Below are positions 34,407 to 42,398 of a stretch of 64,000 bases of DNA, piece by piece (the stretch's first letter is position 1; each line of letters opens with the position of its first letter). The notes beneath the pieces were generated by a model, which made no database searches, was not told the DNA's origin, and saw only the letters and a program-made list of their open reading frames with translations. Source of the DNA: F1-120-MAGs118 sp013360535 (GTDB lineage: Bacteria; Planctomycetota; UBA1135; GCA-002686595); contig JAPKHC010000003.1 of NCBI GenBank assembly GCA_026647215.1, positions 74,812 to 138,811 of the forward strand, in the 5' to 3' direction. The position numbers were made by a program, and so were the translations under genes.

Positions 34407-36017
34407 ATGAAGGTTGTCGCCATTCCCCTTGCAGCCCTGATTCTCGCGAGCACGTCCAGCGCCCAGAACTACGCCGGGCTGCACCAGCAATCCCCCGACG
34501 GCCAGCCCTACGACCATTTCGGCGCCTCCGTCGCGCTCACTGACGGCCACGGCGTCATCGGCGTGCCCGACGACGATGTCAATGGTCTCGTCGACGCGGG
34601 CTCGGTGCGCATGCTCCGGCGCAACCCCGACCTCGCGTGGGCGACGACGGTGCAGATCGTCGCGCCGGTGCCGCAGGCGGGCGCGCACTTCGGCGCTGCG
34701 GTCGCGATCGACGGCGATCGGCTCGTCGTCGGCTCTCCCCAGGCCACCAACGGCTTCCTGCACTACTACCGCCGCGACGCGAGTGGTGCGTGGGTGCATG
34801 TGCAGACCTTCCAGAGCTTCGCGCAGCCCGACGATCTCCTCGGCACGAGCCTCGCACTGAAAGGCCGCACGCTGATCGCAGGTGCGCCGAAGTACGCGGC
34901 GCCGCAGATCCGCCCGTTCCGCTTGCAGGAGAATGGCCTGTGGGCGCAAGTGGCGCCTTCGATGAGCACCGGAAACGGCAGGCAGTTCGGGCGCTCGGTC
35001 GGAGTCGACGGGACGATCGTGATCACCGGCGCACCCGGCCGCTTCCTGACGCAGGAGCTCGGCCCCGGCATCGCGCTCATCCAGGAGGCGAGCGACGGAA
35101 CGAACTGGAGTTTCGGCGACTGGATCGGCGCGCCCGGCCTCACCGGCGACGACGCCTACGGCTGGTCGGTCGCGATCTCCGGCACGCGCGTGATCGTCGG
35201 CGCTCCGGGTCGCGACCGCGGCGCCGACGTCGACGCGGGTGCCGCCTACATCCACGAGCGCGTCTCGAGCGGCAACTGGCAGCTCGTCGCGACGCTCGAC
35301 CACCCGTACCTCCACGCCGGCGACCGCTTCGGAACTTCGGTCGCCCTGCACGGCAACGTCGCGCTCGTCGGCGCGCCCTTCGGCGACACGTGGGGCGTGC
35401 CCGATTGCGGGCTGATGTACATGTACGTCCGCCAGCACGACGGCACGTGGGAGAGACGCGGCGCGTACGAGATCTCGTGGGCGGCGACCGGCGAGCAATA
35501 CGGCGCCGCCGTCGCGCTCTTCGAAGGTGGCGCCTTCGCCGGAGCGCCGCGCCGCGTCAAGGCCGGCATGCCGGAGGCCGGAGGCACGATGCTGTACTAC
35601 ACCGATGCGACCCACCCGACGCGCTCGTGCGCGGCGAGCGTGAACTCCACGGGCCGTGCGGCGCGACTCGACTGGGGCGGCTCGGTCTCCAAGGGCGTCT
35701 CCGACTTCCGGCTCGTCGTCACGGGCGCTCCCGCCAACCGTCTCGGCCTGCTCGCGATGGGCGCGAGCGCGATCAGCACGCCCTTCGGCGACGGCACGTT
35801 GTGCGTGGGTGCGCAGCTCCCCGGCTCGCCCGAGCCGTTGCAGCTCGACTCCGACGGCCGCGCGCTGCGTTGCTTCGACTTCTCGAACCCGCTCGGCCTC
35901 GACTCCGCCGTCACGACCGGCTCGACGTGGCGCTTTCAGGTGCTCTACCGCGACCCCGCGAGCGCCGGCGCCGGCTTCAACACGACCGACATGCTCACCG
36001 CGACCTTCGCGCCCTGA
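34407..36017 (+). CDS. Secreted FG-GAP (integrin-alpha-like) propeller protein with TFAP-ending C-terminal domain
   Basis: A 536-residue protein with signal peptide 1-19 (TSSAQN). About seven FG-GAP blades run from residue 30 to 390, each with an FGASVAL or YGWSVAI strand and a VVGSP or IVGAPGRD strand. The final 130 residues begin near RSCAAS, include GLLAMGAS, FGDGTLCVGA and WRFQVLYRDP, and end TDMLTATFAP. This is the most divergent of the four members of the shared C-terminal domain. ATG 34407 is chosen because it starts the signal peptide. It is divergent from the oxidase operon by 137 bases. Confidence 0.87.
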   Translation: MKVVAIPLAALILASTSSAQNYAGLHQQSPDGQPYDHFGASVALTDGHGVIGVPDDDVNGLVDAGSVRMLRRNPDLAWATTVQIVAPVPQAGAHFGAAVAIDGDRLVVGSPQATNGFLHYYRRDASGAWVHVQTFQSFAQPDDLLGTSLALKGRTLIAGAPKYAAPQIRPFRLQENGLWAQVAPSMSTGNGRQFGRSVGVDGTIVITGAPGRFLTQELGPGIALIQEASDGTNWSFGDWIGAPGLTGDDAYGWSVAISGTRVIVGAPGRDRGADVDAGAAYIHERVSSGNWQLVATLDHPYLHAGDRFGTSVALHGNVALVGAPFGDTWGVPDCGLMYMYVRQHDGTWERRGAYEISWAATGEQYGAAVALFEGGAFAGAPRRVKAGMPEAGGTMLYYTDATHPTRSCAASVNSTGRAARLDWGGSVSKGVSDFRLVVTGAPANRLGLLAMGASAISTPFGDGTLCVGAQLPGSPEPLQLDSDGRALRCFDFSNPLGLDSAVTTGSTWRFQVLYRDPASAGAGFNTTDMLTATFAP

Positions 36018-36038
36018 GCGACCCCGACCGACGCGCGT

Positions 36039-37778
36039 TCACTCCTCGGCGGGCGCGCGCCGCTTGCGCTGGCCGACGCCGAACACGTCGAGGCGGTGCC
36101 CGGCCATGCTCAACGGACCGCGGTCCGCCCGCGCCGCGCCGTTCGCCTGACTCCAGAAGCCGATGCCGAGCGTCGTGGCGCCTTCGAGCTGGGACTTGGC
36201 CAGCGTCGCCGTCGCGATGTAGACGTCGCGGCCCTTCTCGTCGCCCACGGAGGACACCTTGAAGCTGCCCTGTCGCACGGGATTGCCGGAGGCATCCGAG
36301 ATGTGCAGGAAGAGGTCTCGACGCGCCTCGGGCAGGCGTTCGTAAACGACCGTGAGCTCCAAGGAGTTGTCGTGGCGCTCGGTGACGACACCGAGCACAC
36401 GCGCCTCGCCGGCGAAGGTGACATCGCGCAGGCGTGGCGTGCTGCGAGCCACGTGCGACTCCGCCAGTACCGCGCCACGGAGGCGCGACACGCGGCCGAT
36501 GCCGACCGGCGTCAGGACCAGCACGGCGATCGAGCCGAACACCGTGACGTTGCGGAGGAAGGCAACTTGGCCGCGCGCGAGCGCCGGAAGCGCTTCCTTC
36601 CCGCGCTTCGTGAGCAGCTTCGAGAAGAAGTCGCGGAACGGAAGCTCGATCCCCTCGTGGAGCAACGCGGACGCCGCGAGGGTCATCGCGAGGCTCGCCA
36701 GCAGGCCGAGCTGCCAATCCGAGGTGATCGCGCCCCCGTAGCGCACGACCGCGAGCAGCACGATCGAGTGCACCATGTAGAACGCGTAGCTGATCTCGCC
36801 GAGGTAGACGCAGCCGGGAAGCGAAAGGGCGCGGGCGACAAGGCCACGGCTGCGCGCGAACACGACGATCACCGCCGTGAACGGCAGCGCGTAGGCCGGT
36901 CCGTGCACGAGGTACGTGCTGAGGACGCGGGTGCCGAGCGCCTGCTCGATCGTGTAGATCGTCGGCGTGTAGTTGATCGCCCAGAAGGCGCCGAACGCGA
37001 GCGCGAGCACGGCGACTTCGAGCAGCGTGTCGAGCGCTACGTTGCGCCGCGTGGCGCCGGCCACGGCGAACCAGCGCGCGGCGACGATGCCGGTCGTGAA
37101 CTCGAACAGGCGCGTCGGCGGCGCGAAGTGGAACACGGTCCTGGCGCCCTCGAGCGCCGCGGGATCTTGCCGCACCCAGAATTCCGCGACGGCGAGCGCG
37201 AGGACCGACCCGAGCGCGATCAACGCGTAGGCCTTGAGCAGCGCCTTGCGCGAGAGGAAGCACAGGAACGGGAAGAGCGCATAGAACAGGAACTCGACCG
37301 AGATGCTCCACGACACGCCGTTCAACTGGAGCACGCTCGTGAGGTCGGTCGACCAGGTCTGCAGGAGGAACGCCTGCTTGAGCGCCGAGAGCACCTCGGA
37401 GCCATCGGCCGGGAAGGTCCCCCGGCGCATGACGACCACGAACAGCACGAGCGTCGCGATGTGCACCGGCCAGATGCGGGCGAAGCGTGCGACGAAGAAG
37501 CCGCGCAACGACTCGCGCTTCAGCGATTCTCCGTAGACGTACGTCAGGATGAAGCCCGACAGCACGAAGAAGAACGCGACGGCGCAGCTCCCCAGCGAAC
37601 CGAGCTTCCACGAGTCGATGTGGAATTTCTCGCGGGAGTGGAACAGGAACACGGCGAACGCGGCGACGAAACGCAGTCCCGTCAGGGCGTCCAGCATGCG
37701 AATGGGAGCTTTCGCTTGCACGGCTGGCACAAGTTTACGTGGTGGGTCGATCGGTTGGGGCTGCAATTGCGGTGACAT
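36039..37778 (-). CDS. Membrane acyltransferase (acyltransferase family 3, OafA/YrhL type)
   Basis: A 579-residue protein. Ten or so membrane helices cover residues 25-420. Family marks are LDALTGLRFVAAFAVFLFHSR with the catalytic His47, the FFFVLSGFIL block, an Arg-rich RFARIWPVHI, and SWSISVEFLFYALFPFL. It should move acyl (often acetyl) groups onto a surface glycan or lipid. A C-terminal domain of about 130 residues, beta-rich (for example RRDLFLHISDASG), is not part of the family core and probably faces outside. ATG 37778 gives an N-terminal cytoplasmic tail; Met28 is an alternative. Confidence 0.88.
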   Translation of the reverse strand: MSPQLQPQPIDPPRKLVPAVQAKAPIRMLDALTGLRFVAAFAVFLFHSREKFHIDSWKLGSLGSCAVAFFFVLSGFILTYVYGESLKRESLRGFFVARFARIWPVHIATLVLFVVVMRRGTFPADGSEVLSALKQAFLLQTWSTDLTSVLQLNGVSWSISVEFLFYALFPFLCFLSRKALLKAYALIALGSVLALAVAEFWVRQDPAALEGARTVFHFAPPTRLFEFTTGIVAARWFAVAGATRRNVALDTLLEVAVLALAFGAFWAINYTPTIYTIEQALGTRVLSTYLVHGPAYALPFTAVIVVFARSRGLVARALSLPGCVYLGEISYAFYMVHSIVLLAVVRYGGAITSDWQLGLLASLAMTLAASALLHEGIELPFRDFFSKLLTKRGKEALPALARGQVAFLRNVTVFGSIAVLVLTPVGIGRVSRLRGAVLAESHVARSTPRLRDVTFAGEARVLGVVTERHDNSLELTVVYERLPEARRDLFLHISDASGNPVRQGSFKVSSVGDEKGRDVYIATATLAKSQLEGATTLGIGFWSQANGAARADRGPLSMAGHRLDVFGVGQRKRRAPAEE

Positions 37779-37882
37779 TCACGTCACGCGGCGGAGACGC
37801 AAGGCGGGCTCGTCATGTTCCGCGCAAGTGGAGATTTTTTTCGTTGGCTTCATCCCGGGTTCGAACCGAGCTTCGCCTTTGT

Positions 37883-37915
37883 GCGCAAGGCCACTCCGCC
37901 GCAACGGCCTCGCGC
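37883..37915 (-). terminator. Possible hairpin after the sigma-factor fusion gene
   Basis: Arms GCGCAAGGCC (37883-37892) and GGCCTCGCGC (37906-37915) pair over 10 bp with one G-T wobble and a 13-base loop, starting 4 bases after the stop of the minus-strand gene. There is no T-run on that strand, so this is a weak call. Confidence 0.35.
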
Positions 37916-37918
37916 CGC

Positions 37919-40894
37919 TCAGCGCGTGGACCAATCGACTCGGCGTACCTCACCGGCGCGCAGCTCGAGGCTCAGCGTGGCGCCGTCCTCGCGCTCGAGC
38001 TGCAGCGCACCGGCCGGAGCCTTCGCGAAGCGCGCGCGCCCTTCGCGATCGCTGCGCGTGTGCACGGCGAGGTGAGCGTCTCCGGGCCAGTGGGCGTGCA
38101 AGCTGACGAGCTCGCCCGAGTGCGCGGCGCCGAGCTCGACTTCGAGCGTCGCCGTCGGCCAGTCGCGCTCGATCGCGAACGTCCCGCGCCAGCGTGCGAC
38201 GGGCTCGCTGTACTCGTGCTCGTCGCCGCCTCGCGGCGCCCAGCGTGCGGCGAGCACCCAGTCGCCCTCGCGCGGCAGTTCGAGCTCGAAACGACCGTCG
38301 GGATCGAGCACGTCCGTGGCGCGCTGGGCGCCAAGGCGCGCTTCGACGCCCCAAGGGCCGACCGAGACTCCATCGAACTTCAGGGCGCCGCCCAGCCGCG
38401 TGCGACTGGCCTCGTCGATCCGCAGGTCGAATTGCGCCACTCGGCCCTCGACGACCGTGACGTCCCAGCGCGGCGCCGCGGGTCCGCCGGGAACGAGCTG
38501 CAGCGGCTCGAAGCCGAGCGCCTCGCGCGCGACTCGGCGCACCTGCCACTCGCCGGGTTCGAGGCCGCGGAACTCGAACGCTCCGGTGGTGTCGACGCGG
38601 AAGGTCGCGACCAGTCCATCCCCGCGCGACACACCGACCAGCGTGCCGGCCACGGGCTCCGCATCCCTGCGCACGACGTGACCGACGAGGGAACCGCCGA
38701 GCGGAAGTTCGAACGTGAGCTCGAGTCCTTCCTTCGCGCGCAGCGTGTACGGCCCGAGCGTGAGTGCAGCGCGCGTCGGGGATGCGGCGCGCACGAAGAA
38801 GGCCTGCCCCACGGGCGCCGCGAGCTCGAAGCTCCCATCCGGCGCCGTGCGGACCGAACGCCTCCCCGGCTCGACGGCGACCCGCGCCTGGAAAGGCTCG
38901 AAACCCGGCTCCCTTGCGCTGACGCTCCCGCGTGAAGGTTCGGCCGCGAGCAGGAGCTCGACGCGCGCGTCCTCCGCGCCCCGTCCTTCGATGTGCACGT
39001 GCCCGTGGACTCGCGGCGCGCTCGCCGGTCGCGCGAGCACCTGCGCCGGCGCCACGTCCGCACGGAACGGACCGAGCCGCTCGACGAGACAGCCCGGCGC
39101 GTGCACGACGATCTCGAAGTCGCACCACGGCGCAACGTGACGTCCCGCGTTCCACTCGTCCGACTCGCGCGCGAGCGTGTCGCCGCGTTCGCTGTCGACG
39201 AGCTCGACCCGCGCGTCCGCAATCTCGCGCGCTTCCCCGTCGAGCACGAGCACCTCGAGCGGCCGCCACACTGCGAGCCGCAGCTCGACCTCGTGATCGC
39301 CCGCGGCGAACGTCCCGAGCGCGACGGGCCTGTGGCGCCCGAGCGGATCCGCCGCTCCGACGTCGTAGCGCGAGCTGGGTTCGACCCACAGGCGGAAGCG
39401 ACCGAGCTCGTCCGCTGTCGTGCGGCGGGCCTTGGAGTGTCCGCGGAACAACGGTCGCCGCAGCGATTGCCGCGCGCACTCGACCAGCGCACCGGCGAGC
39501 GGCTGTCCTTGCGGATCGAGCACGCGCCCTTCGATGCAGCCACGGGCGTCGAGCGTGCGCAGCACGAGCGTTCCGGCGTCGGTCGCCTGTCCCTCGCGCA
39601 CCGCGAGTTCGTCGGCCCACTCGACCTCGTGCCCCTCGGCGCCGTACCACAGGCGCACGTACCCCGCGCGCAGGCCATCGATGCGGAACTGCCCACGCTC
39701 GTCCGCCGTCGCCAGCGGGACGTCGTCGGGCAGCATCGAGCCCATGTAGCGCGCTTCCTCGACCGGATGCGGCTCGAGGCCCGTCCAGCGCGAGCCGAGC
39801 ACCTCGACGCGCACCCACGCGCCCTCGAGCGGGCGATGGTCGAGGTCGACGACGCGCCCTTCGAGCGCTCCGGCGCGCGCAAGCTGCAGTTTTCCGAACT
39901 CGAGCGTCCCATCGCGCGGCGCCACGAAGTCGAGGCTCTCGCGCACGAAACCGTCCGCCTCGAGTTCGAGTGCCAGATGCGACGTGCGCGGAACCTGCGG
40001 CGCAAGCGTGAGGTCGAGCTCGCCCTGCTCGTCCGCGCGTGCCTCGCACTCGTGCACGCGCGCCAGCACGTTCGGGATCGGCCAGCCGCGGGCATCGACG
40101 ATCCGCGCGCGCAGGCGTCGACCTCCGAGCTCTGCGACAGGCGGCGCCTCCGCTTCGGGAGCGGCGCGAGTCGGCACGACATCGAGTTCCGGCGCGGATT
40201 CCGCGACCAGGGTCGGCGGCAGCGCGACGGCGCCGGCGTCGTGACGCTCGCCGCCTCGCACGGCGAACAGCAGCACGCCGATCCCGAGCGCGAGCATGCC
40301 CGCCAGCGCGAGCAGCGCTCCGAACGACCCGCTGGCGAGCGGCACTTCCGGTTCGCGGCACCAGCCCGCGAGCGCCGACAGCCACACCGTGCGGTCGCCG
40401 CCGTGGCGCCGGTCGAGCCGCTCGCGCAGCTGCTCGAGCCCGCGCTTGAGCCGCCACCGGATCGTGCCTTCGGGCGAACCCGTGCGGCGCGCGATCTCCA
40501 CCGACGTCAGGCCAGCGTAGTAGTGGAGCACCACCGCCTCGCGGAAGGGCTCCTCGAGCGCGAGCACGTCGCTCGCGAGCGAGCGCTGCAGCTCGACGCG
40601 CTCGTAGGCGGCCTCGGTCGAGGTATCCGCCTCCTTGCGTGCCACCTGCTCCTCGCGGCGCGCCCGCGCGCCCTCCGAGCGCCGCCGCATGCGCGCGAAG
40701 TTCTCGACCACCACGCGCAGCCATGGCCGCAGCGGCCGGTCGGCCTTCGGTGGCCGCTCGAGCGCCGCGACTAGCGCCTGCTGCGCGACGTCCTCGGCCG
40801 CATCCGGGTCGCTGACGAGCGCCCGGGCCAGCCGCCGGACCCAGTCCGACTCCGCCAGCAGCTCCTCCACCGCGATCGCCCGTGCTTCACCCAC
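37919..40894 (-). CDS. ECF sigma factor fused through one membrane helix to a large Ig-like sensor region
   Basis: A 991-residue protein. Residues 10-90 are sigma region 2 (SDPDAAEDVAQQALVAAL). Residues 115-165 are region 4 (REAVVLHYYAGLTSVEIARR, then an HTH). A single hydrophobic helix (about 193-213, LLALAGMLALGIGVLLFAV) follows. The remaining 770 residues hold carboxypeptidase-regulatory-like beta repeats, for example RIVDARGWPIPNVL, RVVDLDHRPLEGAWV, RVLDPQGQPLAGALV and HVVRRDAEPVAGTLV. Topology implies sigma inside, repeats outside. No separate anti-sigma gene is near. The fusion suggests a one-piece transmembrane switch, perhaps released by proteolysis. Start GTG 40894. Confidence 0.9.
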   Translation of the reverse strand: MGEARAIAVEELLAESDWVRRLARALVSDPDAAEDVAQQALVAALERPPKADRPLRPWLRVVVENFARMRRRSEGARARREEQVARKEADTSTEAAYERVELQRSLASDVLALEEPFREAVVLHYYAGLTSVEIARRTGSPEGTIRWRLKRGLEQLRERLDRRHGGDRTVWLSALAGWCREPEVPLASGSFGALLALAGMLALGIGVLLFAVRGGERHDAGAVALPPTLVAESAPELDVVPTRAAPEAEAPPVAELGGRRLRARIVDARGWPIPNVLARVHECEARADEQGELDLTLAPQVPRTSHLALELEADGFVRESLDFVAPRDGTLEFGKLQLARAGALEGRVVDLDHRPLEGAWVRVEVLGSRWTGLEPHPVEEARYMGSMLPDDVPLATADERGQFRIDGLRAGYVRLWYGAEGHEVEWADELAVREGQATDAGTLVLRTLDARGCIEGRVLDPQGQPLAGALVECARQSLRRPLFRGHSKARRTTADELGRFRLWVEPSSRYDVGAADPLGRHRPVALGTFAAGDHEVELRLAVWRPLEVLVLDGEAREIADARVELVDSERGDTLARESDEWNAGRHVAPWCDFEIVVHAPGCLVERLGPFRADVAPAQVLARPASAPRVHGHVHIEGRGAEDARVELLLAAEPSRGSVSAREPGFEPFQARVAVEPGRRSVRTAPDGSFELAAPVGQAFFVRAASPTRAALTLGPYTLRAKEGLELTFELPLGGSLVGHVVRRDAEPVAGTLVGVSRGDGLVATFRVDTTGAFEFRGLEPGEWQVRRVAREALGFEPLQLVPGGPAAPRWDVTVVEGRVAQFDLRIDEASRTRLGGALKFDGVSVGPWGVEARLGAQRATDVLDPDGRFELELPREGDWVLAARWAPRGGDEHEYSEPVARWRGTFAIERDWPTATLEVELGAAHSGELVSLHAHWPGDAHLAVHTRSDREGRARFAKAPAGALQLEREDGATLSLELRAGEVRRVDWSTR

Positions 40895-41156
40895 GCCCCC
40901 ATCATGCCGCCGCCCTCCGCCGCGTTGGCGAATTCGCTGGATCCGCCCCTACCGCCGCGCCGCTCCGCCTCCGGTGTGCTCGATCGAGGCGCTTCGCAGG
41001 GCCTTCTTGCGAATACCATTTCGTGATCTAGTTGTCGTATATGAGCGCCTCGACGCCCCGCGACCCGATCGTGTCCCTGCCCGCTTCCGTCCCGCGGCGA
41101 ACACCCCGTCCCGAGCAGGCTCCGGCCCCGATCACCGGAATCCGAGGGCGCCGCGC

Positions 41157-41709
41157 ATGAACGCGCAACTGCACGGGTCGCTCGCGCGCTACCGCCACCT
41201 CGAGCTGCTCGAGGCCGAGTCGATCCACATCTTCCGCGAGGTGGCCGCGACGGCGCAGAACCCGGTGATGCTGTTCTCGATCGGCAAGGACTCGGGCGTG
41301 ATGCTCGAGCTCGCGCGGCGCGCCTTCCATCCGGCGCCGATCCCGTTCCCGCTGCTGCACATCGACTGCCGCTGGGACTTTCGCGCCATGTACCAGCTGC
41401 GGGACGAGCTCACCGGGCGCTACGGGCTGCGCATGCTCGTGCACGCGAGCGCGGCCGCCGACGATCCGGCCGTCAATCCGTTCGACCTGCCGAGCTCCGA
41501 GTTCACGCGGCTCACGCTGACCGAGTCGCTCAAGGAGGCGCTCTCGCGGCACGGCTTCGACGCCGCCTTCGGAGGCGGGCGCCGCGACCAGCGTGCGGGA
41601 GGTGCTCGCGGAGCTGCAGCGCTCGCGCACGTCCGAGCGTTCGGGCCGCGTGATCGACCGCGACGAGGACGCCGCGATGGAGCGCAAGAAGCGCGAAGGC
41701 TACTTCTGA
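41157..41709 (+). pseudogene. cysD: Sulfate adenylyltransferase small subunit, internally deleted and frameshifted
   Basis: Residues 1 to about 141 match CysD well: SIGKDSGVML near 41 (PP-loop), LLHIDCRWDFRAMY, and GFDAAFGGGRRD. Intact CysD has about 300 residues. Here the reading frame changes at about 41580, and the other frame at once gives the normal CysD C-terminus: TSVREVLAELQRSRTSER, then VIDRDEDAAMERKKREGYF and TGA 41707-41709. About 110 codons of the middle are missing. No cysN follows. Upstream, 41007-41044 is an AT-rich island in GC-rich DNA, probably the old control region. A mis-assembly in the source data is also possible. Confidence 0.85.
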
Positions 41710-41718
41710 GGGTGCGAG

Positions 41719-42039
41719 CTACTGGCCGAGGCGGATCAGGTCGAGCACCTTGCGGTGGGCCTCGATCGGATGGCGCAGCATCCGGTCGGAGTGGATCCGG
41801 TAGCGATTGCGACGTCCTTCGCGGAGCGTCTCGAGATAACCCGACTCCGAGAGCTCGCCGATGATGCGCTGGACGGCGCGCTCGGTGATGCCGACCCGGG
41901 CCGCGATCTCTCGCATGCGCAGGTCGGGCTCGCGCGCGAGCACGATCAGCACGTGCGCGTGGTTGGAGAGGAAGGTCCAGCCGGTCGTGGCCTGGGGGGA
42001 GCGCGCCGTGCGCGGGGCAGCACGAGTCGTTCGAGGCAT
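41719..42039 (-). CDS. Small winged-helix (MarR-like) regulator
   Basis: A 106-residue DNA-binding protein. The winged helix spans about residues 20-90: TFLSNHAHVLIVLAREPDLR, then the recognition helix in GITERAVQRIIGELSESGYL and a wing in REGRRNRYRIH. The basic N-terminus (residues 1-18) may contact DNA. The family occurs widely as stand-alone regulators with unknown ligands. It is convergent with the broken cysD, only 9 bases away, so a past role in sulfur control is possible. TACCAT lies 7 bases before the ATG. Confidence 0.85.
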   Translation of the reverse strand: MPRTTRAAPRTARSPQATTGWTFLSNHAHVLIVLAREPDLRMREIAARVGITERAVQRIIGELSESGYLETLREGRRNRYRIHSDRMLRHPIEAHRKVLDLIRLGQ

Positions 42040-42046
42040 GGGCGGA

Positions 42047-42052
42047 ATGGTA
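42047..42052 (-). promoter_or_regulatory. -10-like TACCAT 7 nt before the winged-helix gene
   Basis: On the minus strand TACCAT is followed by TCCGCCC and the ATG at 42039. The spacing fits a leaderless transcript. No -35 is evident. Confidence 0.35.
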
Positions 42053-42398
42053 GCGACCCGTGCGGCGCCGACGGAGCCGCAGTTGTACGTGTCCAGCGGC
42101 TGAAACACTCGAAACACGCCGCCCGCGCTCCGCGCCGAGCGCCTGCGCCGAGGCGTGTCGGAACTTCTTTCGCGTCCGCGGCGCTGCCCTTCGACGCGGG
42201 CCTGCGGAGTTGCGCGGAGGGCAGATCGACTCACCGAAACCTCGTCCGCGCGTGCTACCCTTCCGCGCTGGAAGCCGCTCGACGGCAACCTCCGAGGACC
42301 CCCGCGGCTCGCCGCTCCCCCAAGCGCGCCCGCCTCCTCCCGCTCGCCCTCTCCTGCCGATGGATGTCGCCTCCGGGCGACTCCGCCCTCTCCTGCCT

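Noticed and set aside
37833..37842. Run of seven T after GTGGAGA on the plus strand
   Set aside because: No plus-strand gene ends here and no stable stem precedes it, so it is not called a terminator.
37846..37875. GGGTTCGAACC, like a tRNA T-arm
   Set aside because: No acceptor, D or anticodon arm can be formed around it and there is no CCA end; the T-stem itself has a mismatch.
40895..41156. Specific cysteine-regulon operator in the AT-rich island upstream of cysD
   Set aside because: The island at 41007-41044 is striking, but I could not find a convincing symmetric site or a well-spaced -35/-10 pair.
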